Shown: piece by piece, positions 7,826-14,733 of the stretch
How the letters are laid out: every line of letters starts with the position of its first letter
Numbering within the stretch: the first letter of the stretch is position 1
Source of the DNA: JAWLGJ01 sp041685145
GTDB taxonomy: Bacteria > Pseudomonadota > Alphaproteobacteria > Rhodospirillales > Magnetospirillaceae
Direction: 5' to 3'
Assembly: GCA_041685145.1 (NCBI GenBank)
Contig: JAWLGJ010000001.1
Location: 62,001 to 126,000, forward strand
Length of the DNA stretch: 64,000 bases
The notes under the pieces: generated by a model
The model's database searches: none
What the model was told of the DNA's origin: nothing
Seen by the model: only the letters and a program-made list of their open reading frames with translations
Translations under genes and position numbers: made by a program

Positions 7826-9277
7826 CTATTCCACCACCAGCTTGACGCGGCGTCCCGGCGCCGGTTCCTCGCCCGCCGCCAGCCCGTTCAGCACCCGGAA
7901 CCGCTCCAGCTCGTGGCCATCGCCGTGGGGGAAGCGCGCCGCCAGCGCCGCGGCGGTTTCGCCCGCCTGCACCGTGTGGACGCGCAGGCGGTACGGCCGC
8001 ACGCGGCCCGCCGCCTCGGCGTCCAGGGGCTCGAAGCTGTAGGTGGTGCGGCGCAGCGGCAGCGCCAGCGCCTCCGTCATGTCCGGCCGGGTCAGGAAAA
8101 TAAAGCGGTAGACCTGTCCCTCGCCATAGCCGATGGCAACCAGGCGGGCGTCCCGCGCCCCCGACTCCAGCTGCACCCGCGTCGTGCCGGTGGCGGCCGG
8201 CAGGCCGTTGACGGTGATGCGCTCGACCTCCTGCAGGCGCGCGCCGGTGGCCCACACCCCTTGCAGATAGGCGGCCATGTCGGTGCCGCGCCAACGCGCG
8301 CCGTCGAAGGCGACGACATTGCCGCTGCCGTCGCCGGCATAGACGGCCTCGTCCGAATTGACGATGTCGAAGCCCTCGGGCACCTCGAAGCGGAAGCGCA
8401 GCACGGGATGGACAAAGCTGCGCCCGCGCACGAGGCCGTCCTCGGGCCGCGCGCCGTACACCAGCCCGTCGACGACGCCCAGATAGGCGCCGCGCTCCAC
8501 CTGCCCCGCCGTGCCCGGCGCCGCCGCCTGCGCCACCCGTTGCACGCGCTCCAGGGCGCGAGGATGGGTGGCCATGATGTTGAAGGCGTCCACCGAGTCG
8601 GGGTCGCGGCCGGCCAGCCGCGCCTCCAGCCGCGCCTGAGCGTGCAGCTTGCGCAGCAGCGCCGCCGAGGCCTGCGGGTCATAGCCGGCCTGCACCATGT
8701 AGCGGATGCCCAGATCGTCGGCCTCGTGCTCCTGGCCGCGGGAATAGCTTTGCAGATAGGCCTGGGCGCCAAAGCCGGCGACATCGACCAGTTCGGGGGT
8801 ATCGACCGCCGCCCCCAGGATCGCCAGCCCCAGCCCGGCGACGAGGCTCTGACTCACCCGCTGGCCGGCGTGGCGGGCGACGACGTGGCCGATCTCGTGG
8901 CCCAGCACGCTGGCCAGTTCGGCCTCGCTGTCGGCCAGGGCCAGCAGCCCCCGGGTGACATAGACATAGCCGCCCGGCAGCGCCATCGCATTGACGACCG
9001 GGGAGTCCAGCACCGTGAAGGTGTAGGCGATCCCCTCGCCCTCGCCGTGGCGGGCAAGGCGCTGGCCCACCGCGTCGACATAGTCCTGCAGCGCCGGATC
9101 GGCATAGGCGCCGCCAAAGGCCTCCAGCACCGATTCGTGCTCGCGGGCCCCCAGTTGGCGTTCCTGGTCGGGGCTCAACATGTTGAACATCGGCTGCCCG
9201 GTGGCCGGGTTCTCGGCGCAGCCCGCCAACGCCAGCAGCGACACCGCCGCGACGGCGGCGGCCAACAGCCTCGTCAT
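7826..9277 (-). CDS. M48-family zinc metalloprotease lipoprotein with LysM-like tail
   Basis: Periplasmic peptidase of 483 residues. A signal sequence ends in the lipobox LALAGC (Cys20). The zinc motif HEIGH is at 127-131, with the second motif QEHEAD near 182-187. The protein therefore belongs with the BepA/YfgC group that monitors outer-membrane protein assembly. Instead of TPR repeats, the C-terminal half holds a domain of unknown type and ends in a LysM-like segment (VHTVQAGETAAALAARFP to the end), which suggests cell-wall contact. The ATG overlaps the stop of the upstream nuclease gene (ATGA), so translation is coupled. Confidence 0.9.
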   Translation of the reverse strand: MTRLLAAAVAAVSLLALAGCAENPATGQPMFNMLSPDQERQLGAREHESVLEAFGGAYADPALQDYVDAVGQRLARHGEGEGIAYTFTVLDSPVVNAMALPGGYVYVTRGLLALADSEAELASVLGHEIGHVVARHAGQRVSQSLVAGLGLAILGAAVDTPELVDVAGFGAQAYLQSYSRGQEHEADDLGIRYMVQAGYDPQASAALLRKLHAQARLEARLAGRDPDSVDAFNIMATHPRALERVQRVAQAAAPGTAGQVERGAYLGVVDGLVYGARPEDGLVRGRSFVHPVLRFRFEVPEGFDIVNSDEAVYAGDGSGNVVAFDGARWRGTDMAAYLQGVWATGARLQEVERITVNGLPAATGTTRVQLESGARDARLVAIGYGEGQVYRFIFLTRPDMTEALALPLRRTTYSFEPLDAEAAGRVRPYRLRVHTVQAGETAAALAARFPHGDGHELERFRVLNGLAAGEEPAPGRRVKLVVE

Positions 9278-10050
9278 TCCAGAACCTCGATCTGCTCGGG
9301 GTGGGTGGCCTCGATCATGGGGCCGTTGTAGGAGCGCAGCCAGCCGCGCACGCGGATGCGGCGGCCGGCAAGGTCTTCGGGCGCCAGCCCCGCCGCCTCG
9401 AAGCGGCGGCGGGCGTCGCGGTCCAGGACGACGGTGAAATCCGTGCGCCAGTCCCGGCCGTAATTGAGGTAGGTTCGCCCCCGCACCTCCGCGACCTCCC
9501 GCACCCGTCCCTCCACCAGTTCGAAGCGCCCGACGCGCTCCGCCGCCGCCGCCGTGTCGAGGGGGCGGTAAGCGTCCAGCCCCCACATGCCCGCCCCGGC
9601 GGCACGGGCGGCGCCCTCGCGCGCCAGCATCTCGGCGATCATGGCGCGGTTGTCGGCAAAAGTGTAGACCCGCGCCAGGCCGCGTTCCAGCATGGCGCCC
9701 TGAATCCACAGGCCGTCGCGGTGGCGGTACAGATGCGCCAGCCGGCGGCCGTGGCGGTCCCAGCGGGCGCCGCCGAACATCAGCCGCACCCGCTGGTCCA
9801 GCACCAGGCCTTCCAGGGCGGCCTTCGCCTCCCCGGCCAGCGGCCAGGGGCGGAAATCGGCGCGGCCCAGCGGCAGCTTCGGGGCCTGCATCCCCACCAG
9901 CCGCACCTCGGTCCCGTCGTCCAGCCGCACCGTGTCGCCGTCGACCACCGCGACCACCGCCGCCTCGGGGCCGGGCTCCAGGGGCGCCGCCGACGGCGCG
10001 GCCGGCGTCAGCAGGGCGAGCAGCAGGACGAGGGCGCCGCGCGGCGACAT
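9274..10050 (-). CDS. secreted thermonuclease-like (SNase) protein
   Basis: Staphylococcal-nuclease-fold protein of 258 residues with an N-terminal signal peptide (about 1-21). The catalytic pattern is present: VVDGDTVRL (Asp37, Asp39), Arg50 before LVGMQAP, Glu74 in GEAKAALE, and the WDRHGRRLAHLY segment with the second Arg. After residue 165 a second beta-rich region (GRTYLNYGRDWRTDF to IEVLE) resembles the OB-like extension seen in alphaproteobacterial homologues. The ATG at 10050 begins right before the signal peptide and is preferred over an ATG 54 bp upstream that would enter the divergent pip gene. Confidence 0.82.
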   Translation of the reverse strand: MSPRGALVLLLALLTPAAPSAAPLEPGPEAAVVAVVDGDTVRLDDGTEVRLVGMQAPKLPLGRADFRPWPLAGEAKAALEGLVLDQRVRLMFGGARWDRHGRRLAHLYRHRDGLWIQGAMLERGLARVYTFADNRAMIAEMLAREGAARAAGAGMWGLDAYRPLDTAAAAERVGRFELVEGRVREVAEVRGRTYLNYGRDWRTDFTVVLDRDARRRFEAAGLAPEDLAGRRIRVRGWLRSYNGPMIEATHPEQIEVLE

Positions 10051-10102
10051 GGATCGTCCGATCTTTGTTGATTCCGGTGGGTACGGACGGCAAGGATGGC
10101 GC

Positions 10103-11101
10103 ATGGACGCCTATCCCGCAATCGCCCCCTATGACAGCGGCCATCTCGACGTCGGCGACGGCCATGCCCTGTATTGGGAACAGTCGGGCAATCCCGACGG
10201 CGTGCCCGTACTCTACCTGCATGGCGGGCCGGGGGCGGGGACGACGCCCTATTACCGCCGTTTCTTTGACCCGGCCTTCTGGCGCATCGTGCTGTTCGAC
10301 CAGCGCGGCTGCGGGCGCTCGACGCCGGCCGCCGCCACCGAGGCCAACACCACCTGGCACCTGGTCGAGGACATCGAGCGCCTGCGCCGCCACCTGGGCA
10401 TCGAGTCCTGGCTGACCTTCGGCGGCTCCTGGGGCAGCACCCTGGCGCTGGCCTATGGCGAGGCGCATCCCCGCCGCTGCCTGGGCTTCGTCCTGCGCGG
10501 CGTCTTCCTGTTCACGCGGGCCGAGATCGACTGGTTCGTGCGCGGCATGGGGACGTTCTTCCCCGAGGCCGAACGCCGCCTGCTGGCGCCGCTGTCGCCG
10601 GCCGAACGCGCCGACCCGCTGGCCGCCTATCAACGGCGGCTGATGGACCCCGACCCGGCGGTGCACGCGCCGGCGGCCTTCGCCTGGTGCGCCTACGAAG
10701 AGGCCTGCTCGCGCCTGCGGCCGCCCGCGCCGCGCGGCAACGGCGCCCGGCCGCTGCTGGCGGCGCTGGCGATGGCGCGGATCGAGACCCATTACATGGT
10801 CAACCGCGGCTTCCTGGAGGAAGGGCAACTGCTGGCCGGGCTGCCGGCGGTGCGCCACCTGCCGGCGGTGATCGTGCAGGGCCGCTACGACGTCATCTGC
10901 CCCATCCGCGCCGCCGATGCCCTGGCCCAGGCCTGGCCGCGGGCGGAATTGCATGTCGTCCCCGACGCCGGCCACGCCGCCCTGGAGCCCGGCATCCGCG
11001 CCGGCCTGGTGGCGGCGACGGAACGCATGAAGGCGCGGCTGCACCGGCCGGACGGCAAGACGGAAATTGCCCCTGCACCCACCGGCGACCCGATGCTATA
11101 A
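10103..11101 (+). CDS. pip: proline iminopeptidase
   Basis: Cytosolic aminopeptidase of 332 residues that removes N-terminal proline. The alpha/beta-hydrolase features match family S33: HGGPG at 40-44, DQRGCGRS, the nucleophile motif GGSWGS (Ser109), an Asp in QGRYDVICP and the His in DAGHAALEP. The length is normal for the family (about 315-335). The ATG at 10103 has AAGGA 6 bp upstream; an ATG in another frame lies just before it. It is divergent from the nuclease gene and followed 21 bp later by tRNA-Arg. Confidence 0.93.
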   Translation: MDAYPAIAPYDSGHLDVGDGHALYWEQSGNPDGVPVLYLHGGPGAGTTPYYRRFFDPAFWRIVLFDQRGCGRSTPAAATEANTTWHLVEDIERLRRHLGIESWLTFGGSWGSTLALAYGEAHPRRCLGFVLRGVFLFTRAEIDWFVRGMGTFFPEAERRLLAPLSPAERADPLAAYQRRLMDPDPAVHAPAAFAWCAYEEACSRLRPPAPRGNGARPLLAALAMARIETHYMVNRGFLEEGQLLAGLPAVRHLPAVIVQGRYDVICPIRAADALAQAWPRAELHVVPDAGHAALEPGIRAGLVAATERMKARLHRPDGKTEIAPAPTGDPML

Positions 11102-11122
11102 AGGTCGCCGCCACGACCTTGG

Positions 11123-11199
11123 GCGCCCGTAGCTCAGCAGGATAGAGCATCAGATTCCTAATCTGAGGGTCACAGGTTCGAATCCTGTCGGGCGCGCCA
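11123..11199 (+). tRNA. tRNA-Arg (CCT)
   Basis: A 77-nt tRNA with CCA encoded. The acceptor stem pairs GCGCCCG with CGGGCGC, the anticodon stem TCAGA/TCTGA encloses the loop TTCCTAA with anticodon CCT, and the T-loop TTCGAAT is standard. It reads AGG codons. It is followed by a terminator-like hairpin and then an HD-GYP gene remnant. Confidence 0.97.
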
Positions 11200-11227
11200 T
11201 TCCCGCCGAACGAACGCCCGCCAAGGC

Positions 11228-11256
11228 CTGCCGAGGTTTATCGGCGGCAGCTTTTT
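11228..11256 (+). terminator. rho-independent terminator after tRNA-Arg
   Basis: Stem CTGCCGA (11228-11234) pairs with TCGGCGGCAG (11241-11250) with one bulged G, around the loop GGTTTA, and is followed by CTTTTT. It lies 29 bp beyond the tRNA 3' end. Confidence 0.7.
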
Positions 11257-11344
11257 CGCGTGTACCGGGTGGCCGGTCGGTGGCATAGTGCCAATTGGAC
11301 GGCGGCGGCTGTCCGCTGGGGCTGGAGGGGCGCATGATTCTGCC

Positions 11345-11533
11345 GGCCGCCCGATCGGCGTCGCCGACGTCGTCGAGGCGATGTGCAGCCACCGCCCCTA
11401 CCGCCCCGGCCTGGGCCTTGAACCGGCCCTGACGGAGCTGCGCATGGGCAGCGGCACGCGCTACGACCCCGACGTCGTCGCCGCCTGCGAACGGGTGTTC
11501 GAGGCGGGCTTCCAGTTCCCGCCCAGCGGTTGA
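11345..11533 (+). pseudogene. C-terminal remnant of an HD-GYP phosphodiesterase
   Basis: About 60 codons from GRPIGVADVVEAM to the stop match the end of HD-GYP c-di-GMP phosphodiesterases (VADVVEAM.SHRPYRP, then the YDP.VV..C..VF..GF.FP ending). The metal-binding HD and GYP motifs and all upstream domains are missing. No ribosome-binding site or credible start precedes the fragment, and the tRNA terminator lies between it and tRNA-Arg. It is most likely a deletion scar. The reading frame is still open, so the truncation may be fairly recent or the frame may have survived by chance in GC-rich DNA. Confidence 0.72.
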
Positions 11534-11541
11534 GCATATTG

Positions 11542-11591
11542 TGCCCTCGCCGGGCGCTCGTTCCGCTCGCTTGGCCGCCGCCTCAACGGCG
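11542..11591. repeat. 50-bp direct repeat, copy 1
   Basis: Starts TGCCCTCGCCGGGCGCTCGT and ends CCTCAACGGCG. It matches copy 2 at 49 of 50 positions, the one difference being T against C at repeat position 20. It begins 8 bp after the HD-GYP remnant stop. Confidence 0.9.
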
Positions 11592-11604
11592 ATGAGTCCT
11601 TAGA

Positions 11605-11654
11605 TGCCCTCGCCGGGCGCTCGCTCCGCTCGCTTGGCCGCCGCCTCAACGGCG
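11605..11654. repeat. 50-bp direct repeat, copy 2
   Basis: Second copy with a 63-bp period, 13 bp after copy 1. Rest of the 11534-11688 gap: nothing else recognisable. Only two units exist and they are not palindromic, so this is not a CRISPR array. Confidence 0.9.
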
Positions 11655-11688
11655 GCTGGTGCGTGACCGCGTGTGGGCGGATCACGCC

Positions 11689-12378
11689 CTATTCCGAGCG
11701 GCCGCCGTTCAGCGCCGACCACTGGAGGGGGTCGTGGAGGAACTTTCGCACCTCCTCCAGCGCCTTCTTGTCGAAATACTGCCCCTGCTCGGCGACGTCG
11801 AGCACGTCCCACCAGTTGGCGAGGTAGTGCATCTCGACGCCCATCTCCTCCAGCGTCTTGAGGGCGCCGGGGAAGACGCCGTAGAAAAACAGCACGAAGG
11901 CGTGGTTGACCTGCAGCCCGGCCTCGCGCATGGCGCGGATGAAGGAGATCTTGCTGGCGCCGTCGGAGGCCAGATCCTCGACCAGCACCACGCGGTCGCC
12001 GTCGCGCACATGGCCCTCGATCTGGGCGTTGCGGCCGAAACCCTTGGGCTTCTTGCGCACATAGAGCATCGGCAGCGCCAGTTCCTCGGCGATCCAGGCG
12101 GCGTAGGGAATGCCCGCCGTCTCGCCGCCGGCGACGCCGTCGGTGGACTCGAAGCCGACGTCGCGGCAGATGGCCTCGGCCGAAAGCTGCGTCAGCCGCC
12201 GCCGGGCGCGGGGGAACGAGATCACCTTGCGGCAGTCGATGTAGACGGGGCTGGCCCATCCCGAGGTCAGGATATAGGGCTCCTCGGGGCGGAAATTCAC
12301 GGCGGCGAGTTCCATGAGGATCTTCGCCGTCGTCATGCCCGCCTTCTTCTGTTCCGGCGTGCGCGAAACCGTCTGCAT
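11689..12378 (-). CDS. pyrE: orotate phosphoribosyltransferase
   Basis: Transfers ribose-5-phosphate from PRPP to orotate in UMP synthesis. The protein has 229 residues. The PRPP-binding loop reads VVLVEDLASDGASK, and the lysine-rich flexible region (YVRKKPKGFGRNAQIEG) contains the catalytic loop. The N-terminal FRPEEPYILTSGWASPVYID segment is typical of the alphaproteobacterial long form. It stands alone, divergent from a crotonase gene, with the direct repeats beyond its 3' end. Confidence 0.95.
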   Translation of the reverse strand: MQTVSRTPEQKKAGMTTAKILMELAAVNFRPEEPYILTSGWASPVYIDCRKVISFPRARRRLTQLSAEAICRDVGFESTDGVAGGETAGIPYAAWIAEELALPMLYVRKKPKGFGRNAQIEGHVRDGDRVVLVEDLASDGASKISFIRAMREAGLQVNHAFVLFFYGVFPGALKTLEEMGVEMHYLANWWDVLDVAEQGQYFDKKALEEVRKFLHDPLQWSALNGGRSE

Positions 12379-12461
12379 CGACCACTCCTTGCCACTTGGA
12401 TGACCGGCCTGCCGGGCGCTATAACCCCATTCCGCCGCCAGGGCAAGCCGGAGAGGTTCCC

Positions 12462-13250
12462 ATGTCGCATCCCATCGAGGTCAGCCACGACGGCAACGGC
12501 GCCGTCGCCACCGTCGTTCTCAACCGTCCCGACAAGCTCAACGCCATGGATTTGGCCATGTGGCGCGGCCTTGCCGAGGCCTTCGCCGCCCTGGGCGGCG
12601 AGGAGCGCCTGCGCTGCGTGGTGCTGCGCGGCGCCGGCGAGCGCGCCTTCGCCGCCGGCGCCGACATCGGCGAGTTCGACACCGTGCGCGCCACCCCCGC
12701 CCAGGCCAAGGAGTATGACGAGGTGATGCGCGCCGCCCTGGCGGCGGTGCGCGACTGCCCGGTGCCGGTGGTGGCGATGGTCCACGGCGGCTGCATCGGC
12801 GGCGGCCTGGAACTGGCGGCCCAGTGCGACCTGCGCCTGGCCGGCGAGTCGGCGCGCTTCGGCGTGCCCATCGCCCGAATCGGGGTGGTGATGGCCTATC
12901 CCGAGCTGGAGGGCATCCGCCGCCTGTGCGGGCCGGCGACGCTGCTGGAGATGCTGCTGGAAGCGCGCATCCTCGACGCCGCCGAAGCGCTGGCGCGCGG
13001 GCTGGTCAACCGCGTCGTGCCCGACGAGGCCCTGGCCGGCGAGGCCGAGGCCACGGCACGGCGCATCGCCGCCGGGGCGCCGCTGGCGCATCGTTGGCAC
13101 CGGCGCTTCGTCCGCCGCCTGACCGAGCGGCCCGAGCCGGTGACGGCGGCGGAATTGGACGAGTGCTATCGCTTCCTGGACACCGAGGACTACCGCGAGG
13201 GCATCGCCGCCTTCCGGGAAAAGCGCAAGCCGGGATTCGCCGGGCGCTGA
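12462..13250 (+). CDS. enoyl-CoA hydratase/isomerase (crotonase) family protein
   Basis: Crotonase-fold protein of 262 residues acting on an acyl-CoA. The two oxyanion-hole segments are clear: AFAAGADI at 63-70 and GGCIGGGLE around 109-117. Of the two hydratase glutamates, the second is present (Glu163 in LLEMLL). The position of the first (Glu144 of rat hydratase) is Ile137 in FGVPIARIG, so simple hydration is doubtful and another crotonase reaction is possible. The C-terminal YREGIAAFREKRKPGF is family-typical. The ATG has GGAGAGG upstream. No beta-oxidation genes are adjacent. Confidence 0.88.
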   Translation: MSHPIEVSHDGNGAVATVVLNRPDKLNAMDLAMWRGLAEAFAALGGEERLRCVVLRGAGERAFAAGADIGEFDTVRATPAQAKEYDEVMRAALAAVRDCPVPVVAMVHGGCIGGGLELAAQCDLRLAGESARFGVPIARIGVVMAYPELEGIRRLCGPATLLEMLLEARILDAAEALARGLVNRVVPDEALAGEAEATARRIAAGAPLAHRWHRRFVRRLTERPEPVTAAELDECYRFLDTEDYREGIAAFREKRKPGFAGR

Positions 13251-13288
13251 GCGGGCCGGCCCCGGTCAACGCACACCCGCGCGCTGCC

Positions 13289-14128
13289 TCACCCGGCGTT
13301 GTCGGCGCGGCGCAGGTCCAGCCGCACCCCCAGCCGCTCCAGGTCCGTGCGGGCGGTGACGGCGCAGCTTCGCGCCAGGGACCAGCGGGCGGGGTCGCGG
13401 CGGCTGGCCCGCGCCACGCCCTCGGGGTCGTCCACCCCGACCCAGGCCAGACCCTGGGGGGTGGGGAAGAAGGCGCTGGCGAGGAACCGCCCCACCGCCG
13501 CCGACAGCCGCCGGGCCACCAGCGGCCGGCGCCAGCGCCCCACCGCCGCCAGGGCCTCTTCGGCATGGCAGCGCAGGGCGCCGAGATGCGGCGCCGCCTC
13601 GCGGTGGTACAACTCCAGCACCTGCCGGGCCACCGGGCATAGGGCCAGGCGCTCGGTCAGCGCCCGCTCGGCCAGGGCCTCGATGCTGGCGCTGGCGGCG
13701 TACAGGAAGCACCACAGCGGCGCGTCGCCCAGCCGCCGAACGGCGCGCTGCAGGGACGCGGGGTCGCGAAGCAACGGCACGTCCGACAGGCCGGCGCGGT
13801 CGATGATCTCGATGAACATCAGGCCGTGCCCGGCACCGTCGCGAATGCGGCTGAGCACGACGCGGGCGTCGTCCATCGGCGCCGCAAGGGCGTCGCCGTG
13901 CGACAACCGCCGCAGCGTCACCCCCCGCAGCCACAAATCCGCCGCCGCCAGCCGCGCCATGTCCAGGCGGCTGGCGCGCAACAGGCGCTCCTGCGGCAGG
14001 CCCTGCACGCTCAGCAGGCGGGGCGGCAGCCAGGGCAGGCCCGGGTCCGCCGATTCCCAGACGACCACCGACAACGGGTCGACATAGGTCGACCCCAACC
14101 CCATGAGCTGCTGCAAGGCAAGCGGCAT
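13289..14128 (-). CDS. hypothetical protein (279 aa), function unknown
   Basis: Not recognised. It is largely helical by composition, rich in Leu, Ala and Arg, and has no signal peptide, transmembrane segment or nucleotide-binding motif. A central stretch (VVLSRIRDGAGHGLMFIEIIDRAG) and a late AFFPTPQGLAWVGVDDP look like structured beta elements. The ATG at 14128 follows GGGGTGAGG and is preferred over upstream in-frame starts, whose extra residues look like antisense translation of a leader. It is convergent with the crotonase gene and divergent from the rhodanese. Codon usage matches its neighbours. Confidence 0.65.
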   Translation of the reverse strand: MPLALQQLMGLGSTYVDPLSVVVWESADPGLPWLPPRLLSVQGLPQERLLRASRLDMARLAAADLWLRGVTLRRLSHGDALAAPMDDARVVLSRIRDGAGHGLMFIEIIDRAGLSDVPLLRDPASLQRAVRRLGDAPLWCFLYAASASIEALAERALTERLALCPVARQVLELYHREAAPHLGALRCHAEEALAAVGRWRRPLVARRLSAAVGRFLASAFFPTPQGLAWVGVDDPEGVARASRRDPARWSLARSCAVTARTDLERLGVRLDLRRADNAG

Positions 14129-14259
14129 CGGCCTCACCCCTGGAAGGCCGCCGGCGCGGCACGGCCGCCCGGCGGTACAACACATTTTGCCCCTCGCCTC
14201 GGCGAATTCCATAGCTCCTCGGTAACATTGCCATCGTCTGTCCGCGGGAGGTGCCACCC

Positions 14260-14289
14260 TTGACGCGGCGGCCGCAAGCACAATATCAG
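14260..14289 (+). promoter_or_regulatory. possible promoter of the rhodanese gene
   Basis: TTGACG at 14260-14265 and, 18 bp on, TATCAG at 14284-14289 (or ATATCA with a 17-bp spacer). The site is 44 bp before the ATG, in an otherwise GC-rich gap. Confidence 0.35.
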
Positions 14290-14333
14290 TATGTTCTGAA
14301 ATGCAATTCGCTCTGAACTAGGACGAGGTGACC

Positions 14334-14702
14334 ATGTTCGGTGTCTCCGCGGCCGCCGGTTTCGCCGGGCCGCCCGACGACCAGGTGGAAATGGTGGAGG
14401 CCGCCGCCGTGCGCCGCTGGGTGGCGGCGGGCGAGGCCGTGCTGGTCGACGTGCGCGAACCGAAGGAATACGTGGCCGGGCATATCCCGGGGGCCCAGCA
14501 CAACCCGCTGTCGCGCTTCGACCCCGCCCGCATCCGGGTGCCGGAGGGCAAGCGCCTGGTGCTGCACTGCCGCTCGGGCGCGCGCTGCGGGCCGGCGGCC
14601 ATGCGCCTGCTGGCGGCCGGCCACCGTGACAAGATTTATCGGATGCAGGGCGGCATCATCGCCTGGCACGCCGCCGGCGGCCCGCTGGAAGCGGGGTTCT
14701 GA
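14334..14702 (+). CDS. single-domain rhodanese-like sulfurtransferase
   Basis: Protein of 122 residues with one rhodanese domain. The active-site loop CRSGAR contains Cys79; LVDVREPKEYVAGHIPGA and the MQGGIIAWHAAG ending are family hallmarks. It should carry sulfur as a persulfide on Cys79, with an unknown acceptor. The ATG at 14334 follows AGGACGAGG; a GTG two codons upstream is possible. It is convergent with the phosphofructokinase gene. No sulfur-metabolism genes are adjacent; the DsrE/TusA cluster is 9.4 kb away. Confidence 0.92.
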   Translation: MFGVSAAAGFAGPPDDQVEMVEAAAVRRWVAAGEAVLVDVREPKEYVAGHIPGAQHNPLSRFDPARIRVPEGKRLVLHCRSGARCGPAAMRLLAAGHRDKIYRMQGGIIAWHAAGGPLEAGF

Positions 14703-14733
14703 CGCCGCCGGGGCGTTAGCCGGGCGCGCGCCC

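Noticed and set aside
9278..11044. Extension of the M48 protease frame upstream to a 1072-residue protein
   Set aside because: The extra part is the antisense of the nuclease and pip genes; the signal peptide with lipobox begins at 9277.
11123..11199. Integrated prophage or genomic island at the tRNA-Arg gene
   Set aside because: No integrase, no phage genes and no duplicated tRNA end in the window; only an HD-GYP scar remains.
11542..11654. Start of a CRISPR array or an attachment-site pair
   Set aside because: Only two units with a 13-bp gap, no cas genes, and no similarity to the tRNA-Arg 3' end.
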